DNA of 64,000 nt from positions 29,920,362 through 29,984,361 of the forward strand of contig CM049307.1 in NCBI GenBank assembly GCA_026874595.1, given 5' to 3'. Each line of letters starts with the position of its first letter. Position 1 is the first letter of the stretch. This stretch comes from Sipunculus nudus (taxonomy: Eukaryota; Annelida; Sipuncula; Golfingiida; Sipunculidae). Of the stretch, positions 58,661 to 64,000 are shown piece after piece. A model generated the notes under the pieces. The model worked only from the letters and a program-made list of their open reading frames with translations, was not told where the DNA came from and did not search any database. A program made the translations under genes and the position numbers.

Positions 58661-60145
58661 TATTCTTATCTTAATGACTACATGTTTGTGTTTTTTTGTT
58701 TGTTTGTTTGTGAATATAAAAATAAAATAAACACGTAAATAAATATATATTATATTCATATATATACACACATATAATATATATATATTGTTTATTTATT
58801 CATAAACAAAAGGAAATATTATAAATATGACGTAATATATATATATATATAAATAAAAATGATTATATAATTATTATAAAAGTGTGTGTGTTTGTGTGTG
58901 TGTTTATGTGATATATTCATTTCAATTGTGGTACTCACGACATAAATTATTTTATTATATACATATTATAGGTACACATAATATATCATATGATATTTTA
59001 AACATTTTATTTATTTTTTAATAATATTATGTTTATAATCATATAAATCATATATATAGTAAATATATATAATTTATAAATACTACACATTTATTATTTT
59101 AACATGTATTATTTTAATAGAAAATAGCAGACCATATAAATATATAAATACACCGGGCAAACACATCTGAGCATAGAAAAAAATTACGTCATAGCTCTGC
59201 CTAGCCCTTATAATTTCTTTTTTTGTTAAACTAATTTAATTTTAATTGTGCGAGCTCATAGTTTTATTTATTTCTTAGATAAGGATCAGAACATTAAATT
59301 TTTATTACATTGGATTGATATCGATTTAACCGGTACAGCTTTATTAATGGTATTATAAACGTTATTTTTAGTAGTATTAGGCCTTGCAGAAGTTTAAAGT
59401 ATATAAAATAATGAAGACAATATGTAATTTAAAATTAACAATTGTATGATTATGTATATATATAATAATATTAATCGGCATCATAATTATAGCCTATTAT
59501 AATTATCATTATTATAAATTATCATTAATTATCATTAATTATTATCATGATTATTATTATTATTATACTCATTTGAGTTTCTAGTATAATCTAACATACA
59601 AACAACGCATTAATATTATATTTATAATGATCAAGCTCATGTACTTCTAATCCAGGTCAACGTACATAGGGGCCTAACTGTTGGTTTGTTTATGTTACGT
59701 CATTTAGCACAATCCCAGTATCAATATGGGCGTAGTTCGTGTGAGACCGGAATCTCGTCTCATGAGCCATAAATAAGGAAACATTTTGATAAATTGTATC
59801 TTAAAGTTATAAGCTGTCTCTTTAATTTATCTGACAGCAGGCTCAAGCATATAGAATCGCCGTCTTCTTTGAAAAACTGGCCATACCACGTTAAGTTGGG
59901 TTCGCATGACGTTTGTTGTCATCAGACTGTACCCGAAAAGTAGTTCCCAAACGGCCTTTTCTTCCTCCATTCAATAGATATGAAACGAGACTTTCTTTCC
60001 CTTTTCCGTGCAAGGCCAGAACAAATGTACATATATAAACATCGTTTCCTCACACTCATTGACAGGGGTTTGGAAGATTGATCTTAAACACACTTCTTAC
60101 TGCTTAGAGAGTGGATTTCTTTACTTTACAGGGATAACTTTTCAA
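58415..60145. other. AT-rich DNA with many (TA)n tracts
   Basis: TA microsatellites lie at 58624-58659, 58741-58791 and 58833-58851, with GTGT and TATT/ATTA-rich runs to 59580. No gene was recognised. Confidence 0.5.
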
Positions 60146-60149
60146 TCGC

Positions 60150-61494
60150 CTAAGACCTGCAAAATGCATCGCTTATGCTGACGATACCACCATCTATTGT
60201 CATGGCCTACCATATCTGTGGTGCAGCAAACCTTACAGCAAGCATTAAATGCTGCTTGCAGCTGGTTCGATGCTAACAAGTTAACCATAAATATTAACAA
60301 ATCTACTGTCATGTTACTGGGTACCAAAATCGTGTAAATAACCATGACCTTTGTATCACTGCTAATGACATACAGTTCCAGGAATCAACGGAAACCAAAC
60401 TATTAGGTGAAACTATTGATGCTAATTTATCATGGTTCTCACATGAAACTACCCTATGTAAAAAGTTGTCACCATACTTAGTAAAAAGTTGTCACCATAC
60501 TTAGCACTGTTACACCGCCTTAGTAAAGTACTATCCATAAATACATTAATAACAGTCTATAATACCATGATTCAGCCACATATCAACTATGCCATAAGTG
60601 TATGGGGCAAAACGAAAACCTCAATTTGCAACAGAAAACTGCATGCAAAAAAAAAATCAAAATGGTGCTGCACGTATTGTAACCAGCTGCTATGATTATG
60701 AAATTCCAAGCGCCACTCTGATACAACAGCTACAATGGCTAACAGTCTCTAAACGTTGTGAGTATTTCATATGTATCCTGATGCATAAATATGTCAATCA
60801 AATGAATATCCATAATCCAAAACAGTTCATATGGGTCAGTGATACACATGATCATTCTACCAGATCCGCTAAAAGTGGCCTTCTGTTACTGCCAAAACGG
60901 AAAAAAAGAATTCTTCAAAAATAGCTTCTTATACAGAGGCCCTTCGGTATGGAATACCTTATCATACGAGAACAGGTCTATAAAATCTTTAAATGCTTTT
61001 GAACAAAAGACCAAAGCGTTTCTTTTAAAGTCTTAGTATTACAACCTAAAGACAATGTTATTTCCTAACATGCATTGTCAATACCTGTTTTTATTGTATG
61101 GATTCTTTTATAACTGCGTCTATACTAGTTTTTACGATTATAGTGCATTTTACTCGTTTTCTTACATACATTGCCCATTGAATGTATTACATAATTTTAT
61201 ACACGACTATGTTGTTCACGCATAAAGTGAATTTTACCTATTGTAGCGTTTAAAGTATTGTTGCATATCATGACTGACTTACTTGTCATGTATAAAATAT
61301 TTATGTACATGTATCTTTGATGATTCATATATTGTGTAGCATATGCATACTGTGTATTTTATAATCTTTGTACCAGGTTTTATTATATCATGTTTTAAGG
61401 TTACAGGGCCCTGTAGAAGAACAGACTATATTACTGAACAGGCTACCCTGTATAATATATTGAAATAAATGAATAAATAAATAAAACAGGAGAA
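60150..61494 (+). pseudogene. LINE 3' end: reverse transcriptase C-terminal part and tail
   Basis: Order: 'YADDTTIY' (RT catalytic box, near 60175), 'AACSWFDANKLTIN' and 'KSTVMLLGTK' to about 60335, then shifted frames with 'ITVYNTMIQPHINYAISVWG' (about 60550-60610), 'GAARIVTSC' and 'LQWLTVSKRCEYF' (60670-60770), and 'FLYRGPSVWNTLS' to a stop at 61036. These are the standard RT thumb and C-terminal segments of ORF2 in CR1/L2/Jockey-like LINEs. The 3' UTR runs to an AATAAATGAATAAATAAATA tail at 61463-61488, the microsatellite-like end such elements use. Frameshifts at about 60336-60490, 60650 (A-run) and 60900 show it is dead. It is 5'-truncated, as is usual for LINE insertions. Confidence 0.88.
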
Positions 61495-61499
61495 ACGTG

Positions 61500-61985
61500 T
61501 GTTATCACGTGACACCGTAATGCACAGAATGATACAGAAACTATTTGCGCGATATTAAATAGCATCAGTTCAGCTAAGGATGTGCGTTGTTACATAAGAA
61601 AAACTCCATAAAAGGGTAATCGAAAGGTACTAGCTTATTGTTACCTCGTTCCCGACCCTGTGGGCTTTATGGGAGACTATGAAACAAGGTAAATACAAAA
61701 GACGAGACTTCTTCACGTCTTCCCACAGCAACGAAAATGGCGAAACGCGCGGAGTAACACGTGTTGCTGCAGATCACATGGTAGGACAAAATATAAACCA
61801 CTAAGGTACACAGCTAAAGTAAAGTACAGATAAAGGGCCCACTACAGATGAACAATTAATCTAAAATACGAATACTTAAGGAGGATCAAAATCAAGCCCT
61901 CAGACAGTTCACAAAGGAGGGACTATATCGTCGATAAAGAGAACACGAAACTGATTGTGTAGACTGGTTACTGATGAAACTGAAA
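61500..61985. other. Intergenic, nothing firm
   Basis: CpG-containing patches occur near 61550 and 61740 without exon signals. Confidence 0.3.
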
Positions 61986-61989
61986 CTAT

Positions 61990-62770
61990 TCAGCATTCAG
62001 TGTTATAGTTGTCACCAATATAGGCATGTTGCAAGGGATTTTCCATTTCGTCTCACAGGATTTACCCCAGCAAGTTAAAAGTTACAATGCTCCCAACACG
62101 CCACAATCGTTTCCGGTTAACCTGTCATATCCGTGAAGTGTTACAATTTCGCCACCCTGTTCTTGGATGCCAACAGGTCCCAAACAAGGATATACCCAGG
62201 GCGCGCCTCAGTTCAATGTAAATCGGCCTTCTTGGTCAACCCGGCCTGTCCACCGCCAGGAGGAACCACAAATATTAGGAAAGAGCACCACCCAGAGATT
62301 TCGAAGGTAGAGGCTCAGTCAGATGGGCTTGCAAAATAGATCATGGAAAAGACCATAGAAAACAGGCAGGAAGTTACAGTTAAGATGGCAGGTGTTTCGG
62401 TTAGGTGTCTTGTTTATTCTGATCCCAGGTTTCTACTGTGAGCGAAAGTTTCTTTGAGGACCATTTAAAACACTTGGTAGAGTAGGAACAGTGGATTGGT
62501 TGAGCTGAAAGGCGGCGAATGGTTTAGAGGTTCCGTAGACCGGGCTGATAGTCACCGATGTGGAAGTCGAAGGTGAAAGTGTCCAAGACGTTGGAATATT
62601 GGTCGTCAAGGACACACCACATACAAAGGAGAAACGCACTGCCTTGCCTAGGGTGCTGGGAACAAACATAATGAACAAGCTCATCACCTTCAAGGTCAAG
62701 ATGAATGTGAATCAGGACAGAGTTGATGTCGAACAGCCTCATAAGTCTGGTTTTGTTTGTATCGTGGGGA
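61990..62770 (+). pseudogene. Third Gypsy-type remnant: gag zinc knuckle to protease
   Basis: A CCHC-like knuckle 'CYSCHQYRHVARD' (about 62001-62040) has lost its last Cys. Then a Gln/Pro-containing linker with ORF 62133-62339, then the protease region with 'VTVKMAGVSVRCLV' (62380), a shift and 'SQVSTVSESFFEDHL' (about 62425). Next, 'DVEVEGESVQDVGILVVKDT' (62560-62620) and 'LPRVLGTNIMNKL'. This is the gag/protease boundary of Gypsy-type elements. Multiple shifts and stops mean it is not functional. It is cut off at 62771 by a hAT-like end. Confidence 0.8.
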
Positions 62771-62771
62771 T

Positions 62772-62960
62772 CAGAGTTGGGTCCAAAAGTACTCGTACTC
62801 CTAATACTCGTACTCGTGAGTACTATTTAGAGTACTCGGTACTCGTACTTGAGTACTTTCTTCAAATGACCAAAGTACTCGTACTTGTACTCAAATACTT
62901 TGAAAGTCATAAAAAACGAGTACTTTTACGTGTACATTTGAGTACCTCAAGTACATATAA
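62772..62960. mobile_element. hAT-like MITE fragment of AGTACTCGTACT words
   Basis: It begins CAGAGTTGGGTCCAAAAGTA, a hAT-style end, and continues in irregular GTACTCGTACT/AGTACTTGAGTA words. The right end was not found, so it is incomplete or very diverged. It interrupts the Gypsy protease remnant. Confidence 0.6.
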
Positions 62961-62964
62961 TAAT

Positions 62965-63560
62965 AATATTATTTATAAAAATTTATACAGAAATAATAAC
63001 TACCTCCATCCACCCATACATATGTTCATACATACATACGTATATGAAATAAACTTTACAATCGTGTTTAGCTGGTTTAGATTAAAGGGTAAAGTAATGA
63101 AAACTAATCAAGAGGTGATAGCTGTATTGTGTAGGGTTTCACTGAGTAGTTCACTTCAAGTTTATAGTCACCCCGTTGTGTGATATGATTAACTCCTCTG
63201 TGAGTAGTATATAGTTTGCATTCTGCATGGCTTTGATTACCTGTTTCAAACAAGATTGTGACAGCACACAATGGATTTGGCAGGTGTGTTGTTTGGGCAG
63301 ATTGCTCAGCAGGAGTAAATTAAAGTTCAGATGAGTACCCTACAAGAGTGGTGGTCATTTGACATTTTATTCAGTTGTCACCTGTCATTCAGTGAATATG
63401 GATCTAGGTATTCAAGATCACACCCGCTCACTTGTTTTGGATCACTTCACAAAGTTGTCACCTTCCGCTGATAGAACATCTCAAGCAAAGTGCAACCACC
63501 GCCACCAACTATTTAAGACTGGTGCTCCCAACACAACCTCAAACTAAAGAAAACATCTGA
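62965..63560. other. Intergenic, nothing firm
   Basis: No gene was recognised. Confidence 0.3.
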
Positions 63561-63564
63561 AGGT

Positions 63565-63925
63565 AATGTTTGTACTAAATGTTATCTACTCTTGTCAATC
63601 ATTCTGTCTCTGTCTCTCTGTCTCTCTGTCTCTCTCTCTTTGTAAGTATAAAATTAACATTGGTATGAAATTGGTATGACTAAACTCGGTAACAAAAACA
63701 GTCTGTAGCACTAGATGTATATTATACTGTATTCTTGTTAATCATTCTCTCTCTTTCTCTGTCTGTCTGTCGATCTCTCTCTCTCAGTAAGTATATAATT
63801 AACACTTAACAATTAACAATTAACAATTGGTCAGTAACACGAACAGTCTTTAACATTAGATGTTATGTACTCTTGTCAATCCTTATCTCTCTCTCTCTCT
63901 CTCTCTCAGTAAGCATAATTAACAC
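63565..63925. repeat. Tandem repeat of about 140 bp with (TC)n cores
   Basis: 'GTACTCTTGTCAATC' or close versions start units near 63585, 63729 and 63868. Each continues to a TCTCTCTGTCTC tract, 'AGTAAGTATA' and 'AATTAACA'. Confidence 0.8.
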
Positions 63926-63929
63926 ATAA

Positions 63930-64000
63930 CTAGAATACGGGTATTCGACAAGCGACTACGTGTATCCGCCTAAATCAGAGTGGAACGGGTGAAGTGAGGC
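63930..64000 (-). mobile_element. Family B tail fragment at window edge
   Basis: In reverse, 'GCCTCACTTCAC' then 'GCGGATACAC' then 'GCTTGTCGA' then 'TATTC' matches 43800-43870. The element continues beyond the window on the right. Its last part (GCATTAGGCCTGTAGGCC) is missing on the left. Confidence 0.7.

Noticed and set aside
62560-63183. 207-residue plus-strand ORF as a host gene
   Set aside because: Only the first part is Gypsy-type protease region. It then runs through a hAT-like repeat of GTACTCGTACT words into unrelated sequence.
1-64000. CRISPR arrays, bacterial operons, rRNA or tRNA genes
   Set aside because: Tandem arrays here have long units without distinct spacers, introns show that the DNA is eukaryotic, and no tRNA box B in a plausible cloverleaf was found by eye.

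Overview
This is eukaryotic DNA, most likely from a marine invertebrate and probably a bivalve mollusc. It is AT-rich, has GT-AG introns, is very gene-poor and is packed with short interspersed repeats. The bivalve guess rests on the repeat style (elements with tandem-repeat cores, CAGACGGACGG minisatellites, poly-G runs) and on the animal-type dynactin gene; no single marker proves it.

One complete host gene is present: a six-exon dynactin p25 subunit gene (DCTN5) on the + strand, coding 27163-30173, with a 3' UTR ending near a polyadenylation signal at 31138. Two weaker gene signals exist. The first is a promoter-like cluster (ETS, E2F and CCAAT motifs) at about 19.90-19.97 kb, with possible minus-strand exons below it. 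The second is a frameshifted coding-like stretch at 8.65-9.41 kb of unrecognised origin, split by a MITE.

Mobile DNA dominates. (1) Family A ('ACAAGGGACC...CTCAGCTGA' head, 'CTCAGATGACTTA...TCAGCTGAGC' tail) has complete copies at 4.95-7.02, 36.65-38.51 and 53.54-56.78 kb, and partial copies elsewhere. (2) Family B, with a tandem-repeat core, is at 32.13-35.77 and 41.22-44.04 kb, with a tail fragment at the extreme right edge. Its core shows a monomer, dimer and trimer hierarchy built on the palindrome GGTGGCGCCACC. (3) An element with 120-bp inverted repeats at 23.44-26.19 kb carries a decayed gene of a multicopy invertebrate family with a Cys-rich tail and FEN/PIN-like motifs. (4) Three Gypsy-type LTR retrotransposon remnants lie at 44.05-44.99 plus 47.69-49.27 kb (-), 46.95-47.69 kb (+) and 61.99-62.77 kb (+). 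(5) A LINE 3' end lies at 60.15-61.49 kb. (6) Several MITEs are present, including a hAT-type element at 49502-49892 with an intact 8-bp target duplication next to a 36-bp-arm hairpin.

The remaining sequence is AT-rich, with no coding, RNA-gene or CRISPR signal that I could support. No tRNA or rRNA gene was recognised.
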